Shown here in pieces: positions 42,707 to 52,014 of a stretch of DNA of 64,000 nt. The position numbers were made by a program, and so were the translations under genes. Numbering within the stretch: position 1 is the first letter of the stretch; each line of letters begins with the position of its first letter. This DNA is from Rhodanobacter sp. PCA2 (GTDB lineage: Bacteria > Pseudomonadota > Gammaproteobacteria > Xanthomonadales > Rhodanobacteraceae): assembly GCF_013620825.1 (NCBI RefSeq), contig NZ_NJIC01000048.1, forward strand, positions 21,657 through 85,656, read 5' to 3'. Under the pieces are notes generated by a model, which did not search any database, was not told the origin of the DNA, and saw only the letters and a list, made by a program, of their open reading frames with translations.

Positions 42707-43768
42707 TCAGCCGTCCTGCTCGATGTCGGTGATGTGCACGCCGACGCTCCCCGGATCCATCCCGGCGACGAACAACGGCTGCTCTCCGCGCGCGACGAAG
42801 CCCTCGGCGCGCCACGCCTCCAGCACGGGCGCGGCGGCCGCCAGCCGCACCTCGATCCCCTCGCAGCCCGCCGCGTAGGCCATCCGGCAAAGCTCCCGCA
42901 CGGCGCGGCGGTCTGCCTCGCGCACGCCGCCGGCGAACCAGGCGTCGGTCACGGTCATCAGGCCGGGCACGTGCGCGTTCGCCTCGCAGGCGAACCAGGC
43001 CAGCAACGGCGCACCCGCTGCCGGCGCCACCAGCAGGAAGCGGCGCCGCAACGCCGGCAGGCGGAGCAGGCGCCACTCCAGCATCGTGGCGGTGCGCATG
43101 GTGCTCAGGCCGTCGCCGCGCTCGGAGCGCTCCCACAAGGCCTGCATGCGCGGATCGATCGCGTCGGTCCAGGCCGCGTGCAGGCCGGAACGGCGGCCCG
43201 GCAGCCACGGCTGGCGGCCCACGGCGACCGCGCCGTCCAGCAGCGCGCCGCCGGCGCGCCCCAGCGGGCCGGGCAACACCCGCTGCGCGAAGCGCCGGTA
43301 GCGCAACACCTTCACGTACCGCCGCAGCCGCACCGGCACGCTATAGCCGCCGCGCAGGCCTATCGCGCCACCCAGGGCATTGGTCAAGCCGTAGGCGAAC
43401 TCGAATTGCTCCAGGCCGCGCACCGTCATGTCGCGGAGCAACTGCAGCGCGGGCCTGAGCGAGCGGTGCCCCGGCAGCACGGCAAGATGGCTGGCGGCCG
43501 CGGCGCGCAGTTCGCGTCCCTGCCACAGCATGGGACGCGGGCCGGCGCCCAGCGTGCCCACGATCTCGCCGCTGGCGCGATGGCGCAGCAGCTGCAGCAA
43601 GGGGCGGCCGAACGGGCAGTCCAGATAGTAGACGTCGTACATGCGCTCCAGCTGCGCCTGCCAGCCGATGTGGCCGCGCCAGATGCCGATGACGGTATCG
43701 CGATCCTGCTCAAGCCGGCCCTCGATCGTTTCGTAGCGGTCGTCGGGCGCAGTGTCGCGAATGTTCAA
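42707..43768 (-). CDS. GNAT-like acyltransferase, opposite strand
   Basis: A protein of about 353 residues, the only minus-strand gene in the polysaccharide/NRPS region. It has the look of tandem GNAT domains: LQLLRHRASGEIVGTLGAG and LAVLPGHRSLRPALQLLRDM (a CoA-loop-like stretch) followed by FAYGLTNALGGAIGLRGGY, and a second similar half near the C-terminus. The start is uncertain: a TTG at 43768 has AGGAA upstream; a longer form from a TTG at 43816 is possible. It is divergent from the JmjC-like gene, with a shared 167-bp promoter region. Confidence 0.55.
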   Translation of the reverse strand: MNIRDTAPDDRYETIEGRLEQDRDTVIGIWRGHIGWQAQLERMYDVYYLDCPFGRPLLQLLRHRASGEIVGTLGAGPRPMLWQGRELRAAAASHLAVLPGHRSLRPALQLLRDMTVRGLEQFEFAYGLTNALGGAIGLRGGYSVPVRLRRYVKVLRYRRFAQRVLPGPLGRAGGALLDGAVAVGRQPWLPGRRSGLHAAWTDAIDPRMQALWERSERGDGLSTMRTATMLEWRLLRLPALRRRFLLVAPAAGAPLLAWFACEANAHVPGLMTVTDAWFAGGVREADRRAVRELCRMAYAAGCEGIEVRLAAAAPVLEAWRAEGFVARGEQPLFVAGMDPGSVGVHITDIEQDG

Positions 43769-43935
43769 GGGTACGCATTCCTGTCGTGCGGCGCCGGTAA
43801 ATTCTGTGCGACACAAGGTTCCGGTTCAAGGCGGGATCGCCGCGCCAGCGGGCGCGGGCGCAACCGCACGGTACGCACCGAACGTATCCGTACGTGTGCA
43901 TCGTCGGCGTCAACAGGATGACCAGGGGGGACGAC

Positions 43936-44859
43936 ATGAACCAGCAAGGCGGAATCCTGCAGGTCGACTGGGCCGCATTCGATCCGTGGTCGATCGTGCC
44001 GGTGCGCCACCGGCTGATGCCGCATCCGCTGATGCAGATGGACTCGCTGGTGGAGCTGGGCCGGCGCCTGGAGGCGCGCGGCAGCGTGCGCACGCACAGC
44101 GACGCGGTGAACGCGGGCACGCCGTTCAACCACGCGCCGCAGATGCATCCCAATCGTGCCGGCGCCGCCGCCACCCTGGCCGGCATCGCCGAGGCCAGGG
44201 CGTGGATGTCGCTGCTCAACGTGCAGGGCGACCCGGTCTATCGCGGCCTGGTCGACGAGGTGCTCGACAGCGTGGCGCCGCAACTGGCGCAGCGCGATCC
44301 GGGCATGTGCTATCGCGGCGGCTGGATCTTCGTCACCTCGCCGCACACCATCACGCCGTTCCACTTCGACAAGGAACACAACTTCATCCTGCAGGTGAGC
44401 GGACGCAAGACGCTGTACGTGTGGGGGCCCGACGACACCGTGGCCGCCAGCGAACAGGCGCGCGACCTCTTCCATGCAAGCTACAGCCGCGAGCGCCTGC
44501 GCTGGGACGAATCGCTGCGCGCGCGGGCGCGGGTGTTCCATCTCGAACCGGGCATGGGCGCGTACATGCCCTCCACCAGCCCGCACCTGGTGGAGAACGG
44601 CGACGGGCCGTCGGTCACCGCCAGCTTCACCTATTACACCGACGCCACCCGGCGCGACGCATTGCTGCACCGCGCGCACGAGCGCGTGCGCAACTGGGGC
44701 TACGAGCCGCCGCCGGTCGGCCGCAACGGCCTGCTGGACGCCGGCCTGCTCGGCGCTTTCCGCGGCGCCGCACTGTTGCGCCAATGGCGTGGCCGCCTGG
44801 CGCGGGCGCCGCAGCCGCGTTCGGATCGCGCACCGTACGCCTACGCCGGGGGGCAGTGA
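43936..44859 (+). CDS. JmjC/cupin-like protein, possible Fe(II)/2-oxoglutarate hydroxylase
   Basis: A 307-residue protein with a JmjC-type cupin core: SPHTITPFHFDKEHNFILQV contains an H-x-D pair (HFD), then GRKTLYVWGPDD, and a distal His in STSPHLVENGD completes a possible 2-His-1-carboxylate iron site. Such proteins hydroxylate amino acids or protein side chains, and some act on carrier-bound amino acids in NRPS systems. It ends 6 bp before the NRPS-PKS gene, so it is probably part of that operon and may tailor the peptide. Start ATG 43936 follows GGGGGGACGAC. Confidence 0.68.
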   Translation: MNQQGGILQVDWAAFDPWSIVPVRHRLMPHPLMQMDSLVELGRRLEARGSVRTHSDAVNAGTPFNHAPQMHPNRAGAAATLAGIAEARAWMSLLNVQGDPVYRGLVDEVLDSVAPQLAQRDPGMCYRGGWIFVTSPHTITPFHFDKEHNFILQVSGRKTLYVWGPDDTVAASEQARDLFHASYSRERLRWDESLRARARVFHLEPGMGAYMPSTSPHLVENGDGPSVTASFTYYTDATRRDALLHRAHERVRNWGYEPPPVGRNGLLDAGLLGAFRGAALLRQWRGRLARAPQPRSDRAPYAYAGGQ

Positions 44860-44865
44860 GCCGCC

Positions 44866-47800
44866 ATGGACGCACATGCCGCCGCATCGGTGTCGCCAAG
44901 CCTGCAGGACGTGCTGCCGTGCATGTCCACGGGCGGCCACGGCGTGGGCGAGGCGGTGCGTCCGCTGGATGTCGCGCTGCCGGCGGCGCTGGCGCAACGC
45001 GCGGCGGCGGCGGGCCTGCCGCGCGCGCGTTTCGACCAGGCGGCGCTGGCCTTGCTGGCATCGCGGCTCACCGGCGCGGCGGAGGTGGTGCTGGCCGAAT
45101 CGCCCACCACTACCTGCCGCCTCGACGTGCCGGCCCAAGGCAACCTGGATGCCTGGCTGCAGCACTGCGCCGGAGTGACGCCGCTGGCCGATGGCGACGC
45201 CAGCGCAGTGGGCCGCTGGCAGGCCGACGTGGCAGCGGATCTGCCGCTGGCCTGGGCCATCGTCGATGGCGCGACGCCGACGCTGCGCCTGCGCCACGAT
45301 CTCGCGGTGTTCGACGCAGACGCGGCCGAACTGCTCGTGGACTGCATGCAGCGCGTGCTGCAAGGCCTGGCCGCGGCGACGCGCCTGGAGGCCGTGGGCG
45401 CGGTCGACCCGGCCGAACAGCGGCGCATCGCCAGCGACTGGAACGCCACCGCCGTGCCGCGCGACCCCGCCGACACCGTGCATGGCCTGTTCGCCGCGGT
45501 GGCCGCCGCGCACGCCAGCGCGCCCGCGGTGATCGACCGCGACGGCACGCTCGACTACGCCACGCTGGACCAACGCGCCGAACGCATCGCCGCGCACCTG
45601 TTCGGGGCCGGCGTGATGCCGGGCGACGCGGTGGCGATGCTGCTGGAACGCTCGGCCGACGCCATCGCCGCCATGCTGGGCGTGCTCAAGGCCGGCGCCG
45701 CGTACCTGCCGCTGGACCCGCACGAACCGCCCGCGCGGCTGGCCGCGCTGGTCGCCGATGCCGGCGCGCGGCTGGCCATCGTCGCCGCGCCGATCGAGCT
45801 CGGCGTGCCGGCGCTGACGCTGGCCGCGCTGCGGGAAACCGTCGCCCTGCGCGCCCTGCCCGCTGCCGATGGCGAAACGCCGGCCTACGTGATGTACACC
45901 TCCGGCTCCACCGGCACGCCCAAGGGCGTGGAGATCGCCCATCGCGGCATCGTGCGGCTGGTGCGCGGGGTGCGCTATGCAAACCTCGACGGCCAGCCGC
46001 GCGTGCTGCACGCCGCCCCGCTGGGCTTCGATGCCGCCACCTTCGAAATCTGGGCGCCGCTGCTCAACGGCGGCTGTTGCGTGGTGCACGACGAGCGCGT
46101 GCCCAGCGCCGCCGGCCTGTCCGCCACCATCGCCGCGCACGGCGTCACCGTGGCCTGGCTTACCGCCGCACTGTTCAACGCGGTCGTGGACGAGGAACCG
46201 CAGCGCCTGGCGGGGCTGGCGCAACTGCTGATCGGCGGCGAGGCCTTGTCGGTGGCGCACGTGCGGCGCGCGCTGGCCGCGCTGCCCGGCACCGCCCTCG
46301 TCAACGGCTACGGCCCCACCGAATGCACCACCTTCGCGGCCACCTGGGCGATCCCGCGCGAGCTGCCGGCCGCCATGCGCTCGATCCCGATCGGGCGGCC
46401 CATCGCCGACACCACCCTGCACGTGCTGAACGCGCGCGGCGAACCGCTGCCGGCGGGCGTGGTGGGCGAGCTGCACATCGGCGGCGCGGGCGTGGCGCGC
46501 GGCTACCGTGGCCGCGCCGAACTCACCGCCGAGCGCTTCGTCACCGATCCGGCCAGCGGCGAACGCCGCTACCGCACCGGCGACCACGTGCGCTGGCTGG
46601 CCGACGGCACGCTGGCCTTCGCCGGCCGCATCGACGGGCAGGTGAAAATCCACGGCCGCCGCATCGAGCTGGGCGAGATCGAGGCGGCGCTGCAGGCCTG
46701 CGCCGGCGTGCGCGCCTGCGCCGTGCTGGCGCGCGAGGACAGCCCCGGCCGCAAGCAACTGGTGGCCTACGTGGTGAGCGACGGCGCGACGGCCGTACCC
46801 GCGCTGCGCGCGCAGCTGGCCAGACACCTGCCCGACTACATGCTGCCGGCGCGCTACCTGTCGCTGGCGGCGCTGCCGGTGACCCGCAACGGCAAGCTCG
46901 ACCGTCGCGCGCTGCCGGCGCCGGACCGCCGCCGTCCCGAACTGGCGCAGCCCTACGCGCCACCGCAGGGCGCGCTGGAAACCGCCATCTGCGCCGCCTT
47001 CGCCGAGACGCTGGACCTGGACGCCGTGGGCCGGCTCGACCACTTCTTCGAACTGGGCGGCGGCTCGCTGCTGGCGCTGCAGGCGATCACCCGCATCCAC
47101 GCGCGGGCGGGGCAGGCGCCCACGCCGGCCGGTTTCTTCGACGACCCCACGCCGGCCGGCATCGCGCGCACGCTGCAGGCGACCGCCGCACCGATGCCGA
47201 CCATCGCGCCCATACCCGCGCCCACGCCGGGCGGCGACGATCCCATCGCCATCGTGGCGATGGCCGGGCGCTTCCCCGGCGCGGCGGACGTGGAGGCGTT
47301 CTGGGACAACCTCTGCGCCGGCCGCGAATCGATCCGCCATTTCACCGACGACGAACTCGATCCGTCGATCGCGCCCGCGCTGCGCAACGACCCCGTCTAC
47401 GTGCGCGCCCGCGGCGTGCTCGATGGCGTGGAGCTGTTCGACGCCGCCTTCTTCGGCATCCCGCCGCGCGAGGCCGAGCTCACCGATCCGCAGCAGCGCG
47501 TGTTCCTGGAGCTGTGCTGGGCGTGCATGGAACGCGCCGGCCACGTGCCGGACGCGGGCGTCGGCCGGGTCGGCGTGTTCGCCGGCATGCACAATGCCAC
47601 CTATTTCCGCCATCACCTGCTGCCGCGGCCCGACCTGATCGAGCGGCTGGGCGCCTTCCAGGTGATGCTGGCCAACGAGAAGGATTACATCGCCACCCGC
47701 GTGGCGCACCGGCTCAACCTGGACGGCCCGGCGATCAGCATGAACACCGCCTGCTCCACCTCGCTGGTGGCGACCTGCGAAGCGGTGGAAGCGTTGCGCA

Positions 47801-50800
47801 GCGGCCGCTGCGACATGGCGCTGGCCGGCGGCGTGGCGATCACCTGCCCGCCGATGAGCGGCTACCTCGGCCAGGAAGGCACCATGCTGTCGCCCGACGG
47901 CCACACCCGCAGCTTCGACGCGCAGGCGGCCGGCACGGTGTTCAGCGACGGCGCCGGCGTGGTGCTGCTGCGGCGGCTGTCCGACGCGCTGGCCGACGGC
48001 GATCCAGTGATCGCCCTGATCCGCGGCTGCGCGGTGAACAACGACGGCGGCGCCAAGGCCAGCTTCATGGCGCCCAGCAGCACGGGGCAGGCCGCCGTGG
48101 TGGCGCAGGCGCAGGCGCGCGCGGGCGTGTCGCCGCGCAGCATCGGCTACGTGGAAGCGCACGGCACCGCCACGCCCATCGGCGACCCCATCGAACTGGA
48201 AGGCCTCGGCCGCGCCTTCCGCCTCGGCACCGCCGACACCGGCTTCTGCCGCATCGGCTCGCTGAAGAGCAACGTGGGCCACATGGTGATCGCCGCCGGC
48301 GTGGCCAGCGTGATCAAGACCGCGCTGGCGCTGGAGCGCGAGCAACTGCCGCCCAGCCTGCACTACAGCGCGCCCAATCCCGGGCTGGCGCTGGAAAGCT
48401 CGCCCTTCGTGGTGAACGACCGCCTGCAGGCGTGGCCGCGCGGCGAGTCGCCGCGGCGCGCCGGGGTGAGTTCCTTCGGCGTGGGCGGCACCAATGCGCA
48501 CGTGGTGATGGAGGAAGCGCCACGGCGTGCACCCTCCGATCCCGCCGACGGCCCGCAGCTGCTGCGGCTTTCCGCGCGCACGCCCGCCGCGCTGGCCGCC
48601 GCCGCGGAGCGGCTGGCCGCGCAGTTGCAGGCGCAGCCCGGCACCAACCTCGCCGACGTGGCATGGACGCTGGCGGTGGGCCGCAAGACCTTCGGCCATC
48701 GCCTCGCGTTGGCCGCCGACGATGTCGCCGACGCGGTCGCCCGGTTGCGTGCGCAGGCCGCGGTTGTGCGCAGCCGCGCGGCGCAGGCCGCCGACGTGGC
48801 GTTGCTGTTCCCCGGACAGGGCTCGCAGTACCCCGGCATGGGCCGCGAGCTGCACCGCCACGAGCCGGTGTTCCGCACCGCGTTCGACGAATGCGCCGAG
48901 GCGCTGGGCAGCGATTTCGGCTTCGACCTGCGCGAACGCTGCTTTGTCGACGACGCCGACGCCCTGCTGCCCACCGCGGTGATGCAGCCGGCCACGTTCG
49001 CGATCGAGTACGCGCTGGCGCGCTGGTGGATGGGCCTTGGCGTGACGCCGGCGGCGCTGCTCGGCCACAGCGTGGGCGAGTTCGTCGCGGCGACGCTGGC
49101 CGGCGTGTTCGCGCCGGCCGACGCGGCGCGCCTGGTCGCCGAGCGCGGCCGCCTGATGCAGGCGCAGCCGCCCGGCGCCATGCTGTCGGTGCGGCTCACC
49201 GCCGCGCAGCTCGCCGAGCGCATGCCGGCCGAACTCGCGCTGGCCGCGGAGAACGCGCCGACCGCCTGCGTGGTGGCCGGGCCGGCTGCCGCGATCGCGA
49301 CGTTCCAGGCCGCGCTGGAGCGCGACAACGTCGCCTGCCGCCTGCTGCGCACCTCGCACGCCTTCCACTCGCCGATGATGGATGCGGCGCTGGAACCGTT
49401 CCGCGCCGCGGTCGCGGCGACCCGGCGCAGCGAGCCGCTGCTGCCCATCGTGTCCAGCGTGAGCGGCGCGCCGCTCGGCGCCGACGAAGCCGTGTCGCCG
49501 GATTACTGGGCGCGGCAGTTGCGCGAGCCGGTGCGTTTCTCGACGGCCCTGCGCACCCTGCTCGATGCGCCGGCGCGGGTGCTGATCGAAGCCGGTCCGC
49601 GATCGGTACTGACCACGCTGGCACGGCAGCACCTCGGCGGCGCGGCACGCGACCGCATCGACGCGGTCGCCTCGCTGGCCGACGCACCGGCGACCGAACG
49701 CACCACCCTGCTCGGCGCGGCCGGCGAAGCGTGGAGCCGCGGCGTGGCGATCGACCCGGCAGCACTGGACCGGCGCCCGCGTCGCCTCCGCCTCGCGCTG
49801 CCGACCTACCCGTTCGAACGCCAGCGCCACTGGGTCGAAGCCGCACCCGCATCGCACCCACCCGCATCCGCCGCGGCCACGCTGCCGCCGCCGTCTTCCG
49901 AAGGAACGCCCATGTCCACTCCAGCCCCATCCATGGATCGCCGGCCGCGCCTGATCGGCCAGCTGAAGACGGCTTTCGAGGACATCTCCGGCCTCGACCT
50001 GGCCGATGCCGATCCCGCCAGCCATTTCATCGAGCTGGGGCTGGACAGCCTGATGCTGACCCAGGTGGCGCTGCACGTTTCCAAGGCCTTCGCGGTGCAG
50101 GTGAGCTTCCGCCAGTTGATGAGCGACCACGCGAGCTTCGGGCAGTTGGCCGCCTTGCTCGACGAGCAACTGCCGCCGGAAGCGCCGGCTGCTCCGGCGC
50201 CGGTCCCGATGCCGTCGACGGCCGTGCCCGCGCAGGCGCAAGCGCTGCCGATGCCGGCCGCCGCCATGCCGGAAGGCTATGTGCAGCAGGTGATCGCCCA
50301 GCAGATGCAGTTGATGGCGCAGCAGCTCGCCCTGCTCAACGGCACGGCCGTCGCCCCGCCAGTCGCACCGGCGCCCATGCCTGCGCCGGCATCGCCCGCC
50401 CCGGTCGCCGCGCCCGCAACCGCTGCCGCCGCCGGCGACGAGGAAGCCGCGCTGGCGCACACCCGCTACGACGTCAAGAAAGCCTTCGGCGCGATCGCGC
50501 GCATCGACAGCCACGGCCACCAGGCGGTCACGCCGCGCCAGCAGGGCTACCTGGACCGCTTCATCGAGCGCTACGTGGCGCGCACGCGCAAGTCGAAGGA
50601 ATACACCCAGGCGCATCGCCCGCGCATGGCCGACCCGCGCGTGGTCAACGGCTTCCGCCCGCTGACCAAGGAGCTGGCCTACCAGATCGTGGTCGAGCGC
50701 TCCAAGGGCGCCCACCTGTGGGACCTGGACGGCAACGAATACGTCGACGCGCTGAACGGCTTCGGCATGAGCCTGTTCGGCTGGCAGCCCGATTTCGTGC

Positions 50801-52014
50801 TGGACGCCGTGCGTCGCCAACTGGAACTGGGCTACGAGATTGGCCCGCAGCATCCACTCGCCGGCGAGGTGGCGGAGCTGGCCTGCGAAGTCACCGGACA
50901 CGACCGCGCCGCGCTGTGCAACACCGGTTCGGAAGCGGTGCTGGGCGCGCTGCGCATCGCGCGCACCGTCACCGGACGCGAGACCGTGGTGCTGTTCACC
51001 GGCGCCTACCACGGGATCATCGACGAGGTGATCGTGCGCGGCACGAAGAAGCTGCGCGCGGTGCCGGCCGCGCCGGGCATCCTGCGCAACACCGCCGAGC
51101 ACGTGCTGGTGCTGGACTACGGCACGCCGGAGTCGCTGCAGATCATCCGCGAGCGGGCGCACGAGCTGGCCGCCGTGCTGATCGAGCCGGTGCAGAGCCG
51201 GCGCCCGGATTTCCGCCCGGTCGAGTTCCTGCGCGAGGTGCGCGCGATCACCGAAGCCAGCGGCGCGCTGTGCATCTTCGACGAGATCGTCACCGGCTTC
51301 CGCAGCCACCCCGGCGGCACGCAGGCGCTGTTCGGCATCCGCGCCGACCTCGCCACCTACGGCAAGGTGGTCGGCGGCGGCTTCCCGATCGGCGTGATCG
51401 CCGGCAAGCGCGAGTACATGGACGCGCTGGACGGCGGCGCGTGGCAGTTCGGCGACGACTCGGTGCCCACCGTCGGCGTCACCTATTTCGCCGGCACCTT
51501 CGTGCGCCACCCGCTGGCGCTGGCCGCCGCGAAGGCCGTGCTCGAACACCTTAAGCACGAAGGCCCCGCGCTGCAGGAGCGGCTCAACGCGCGCACCGCG
51601 GCGATGGCCGACGAACTCAACGGCTTCTTCGTGGAGACCGGCGCGCCCATCGCGGTGAAGCAGTTCGCCTCGCTGTGGCGCACGCAGTTCCTGGAGGACC
51701 ACCCGCTGCAGGACCTGCTGTTCGCGATGATGCGCAGCCGCGGCGTGCACATCCTGGACGGCTTCCCCTGCTTCTTCACCACCGCGCACAGCGAGGCGGA
51801 TTTCCAGGCGATCACCCGCGCCTACAAGGAATCCGTGTCGGAACTGCAGGACGCCGGCTTCCTGCCGCGCAACGTCCCCGCGGCGCAGACGGCGATGGAC
51901 GCCGGCAAGCCGCCGGTGCCCGGCGCGCGGCTGGGCCGCGAGCCGGACGGCCGCCCGTGCTGGTTCGTGGCGAATCCCGAGCAGCCCGGCAAGTACATGA
52001 AGGTGGAGCCATGA
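44866..52014 (+). CDS. Hybrid NRPS-PKS-aminotransferase (A-T-KS-AT-T-AmT)
   Basis: A 2382-residue megasynthase. Residues 1 to about 200 look like the remains of a condensation domain without an HHxxxDG motif. An adenylation domain follows (YTSGSTGTPKG near 345; to about 660), a carrier domain (ELGGGSLLALQ near 730), a ketosynthase with C963 (NTACSTS), H1099 (EAHGTAT) and H1139 (SNVGHM), an acyltransferase with S1402 (GHSVGE), a second carrier (S1728, LGLDSLM) and a class III PLP aminotransferase with K2167 (TYGKVVGGGFPIG). No ketoreductase is present, so the KS product would be a beta-keto acyl chain that the aminotransferase could turn into a beta-amino acyl chain, as in iturin-type synthases. 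The A-domain pocket reads roughly D-A-F-W-L-G-G-F-A-K, suggesting a hydrophobic residue such as Val. Stop overlaps the next gene. Confidence 0.92.
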   Translation: MDAHAAASVSPSLQDVLPCMSTGGHGVGEAVRPLDVALPAALAQRAAAAGLPRARFDQAALALLASRLTGAAEVVLAESPTTTCRLDVPAQGNLDAWLQHCAGVTPLADGDASAVGRWQADVAADLPLAWAIVDGATPTLRLRHDLAVFDADAAELLVDCMQRVLQGLAAATRLEAVGAVDPAEQRRIASDWNATAVPRDPADTVHGLFAAVAAAHASAPAVIDRDGTLDYATLDQRAERIAAHLFGAGVMPGDAVAMLLERSADAIAAMLGVLKAGAAYLPLDPHEPPARLAALVADAGARLAIVAAPIELGVPALTLAALRETVALRALPAADGETPAYVMYTSGSTGTPKGVEIAHRGIVRLVRGVRYANLDGQPRVLHAAPLGFDAATFEIWAPLLNGGCCVVHDERVPSAAGLSATIAAHGVTVAWLTAALFNAVVDEEPQRLAGLAQLLIGGEALSVAHVRRALAALPGTALVNGYGPTECTTFAATWAIPRELPAAMRSIPIGRPIADTTLHVLNARGEPLPAGVVGELHIGGAGVARGYRGRAELTAERFVTDPASGERRYRTGDHVRWLADGTLAFAGRIDGQVKIHGRRIELGEIEAALQACAGVRACAVLAREDSPGRKQLVAYVVSDGATAVPALRAQLARHLPDYMLPARYLSLAALPVTRNGKLDRRALPAPDRRRPELAQPYAPPQGALETAICAAFAETLDLDAVGRLDHFFELGGGSLLALQAITRIHARAGQAPTPAGFFDDPTPAGIARTLQATAAPMPTIAPIPAPTPGGDDPIAIVAMAGRFPGAADVEAFWDNLCAGRESIRHFTDDELDPSIAPALRNDPVYVRARGVLDGVELFDAAFFGIPPREAELTDPQQRVFLELCWACMERAGHVPDAGVGRVGVFAGMHNATYFRHHLLPRPDLIERLGAFQVMLANEKDYIATRVAHRLNLDGPAISMNTACSTSLVATCEAVEALRSGRCDMALAGGVAITCPPMSGYLGQEGTMLSPDGHTRSFDAQAAGTVFSDGAGVVLLRRLSDALADGDPVIALIRGCAVNNDGGAKASFMAPSSTGQAAVVAQAQARAGVSPRSIGYVEAHGTATPIGDPIELEGLGRAFRLGTADTGFCRIGSLKSNVGHMVIAAGVASVIKTALALEREQLPPSLHYSAPNPGLALESSPFVVNDRLQAWPRGESPRRAGVSSFGVGGTNAHVVMEEAPRRAPSDPADGPQLLRLSARTPAALAAAAERLAAQLQAQPGTNLADVAWTLAVGRKTFGHRLALAADDVADAVARLRAQAAVVRSRAAQAADVALLFPGQGSQYPGMGRELHRHEPVFRTAFDECAEALGSDFGFDLRERCFVDDADALLPTAVMQPATFAIEYALARWWMGLGVTPAALLGHSVGEFVAATLAGVFAPADAARLVAERGRLMQAQPPGAMLSVRLTAAQLAERMPAELALAAENAPTACVVAGPAAAIATFQAALERDNVACRLLRTSHAFHSPMMDAALEPFRAAVAATRRSEPLLPIVSSVSGAPLGADEAVSPDYWARQLREPVRFSTALRTLLDAPARVLIEAGPRSVLTTLARQHLGGAARDRIDAVASLADAPATERTTLLGAAGEAWSRGVAIDPAALDRRPRRLRLALPTYPFERQRHWVEAAPASHPPASAAATLPPPSSEGTPMSTPAPSMDRRPRLIGQLKTAFEDISGLDLADADPASHFIELGLDSLMLTQVALHVSKAFAVQVSFRQLMSDHASFGQLAALLDEQLPPEAPAAPAPVPMPSTAVPAQAQALPMPAAAMPEGYVQQVIAQQMQLMAQQLALLNGTAVAPPVAPAPMPAPASPAPVAAPATAAAAGDEEAALAHTRYDVKKAFGAIARIDSHGHQAVTPRQQGYLDRFIERYVARTRKSKEYTQAHRPRMADPRVVNGFRPLTKELAYQIVVERSKGAHLWDLDGNEYVDALNGFGMSLFGWQPDFVLDAVRRQLELGYEIGPQHPLAGEVAELACEVTGHDRAALCNTGSEAVLGALRIARTVTGRETVVLFTGAYHGIIDEVIVRGTKKLRAVPAAPGILRNTAEHVLVLDYGTPESLQIIRERAHELAAVLIEPVQSRRPDFRPVEFLREVRAITEASGALCIFDEIVTGFRSHPGGTQALFGIRADLATYGKVVGGGFPIGVIAGKREYMDALDGGAWQFGDDSVPTVGVTYFAGTFVRHPLALAAAKAVLEHLKHEGPALQERLNARTAAMADELNGFFVETGAPIAVKQFASLWRTQFLEDHPLQDLLFAMMRSRGVHILDGFPCFFTTAHSEADFQAITRAYKESVSELQDAGFLPRNVPAAQTAMDAGKPPVPGARLGREPDGRPCWFVANPEQPGKYMKVEP

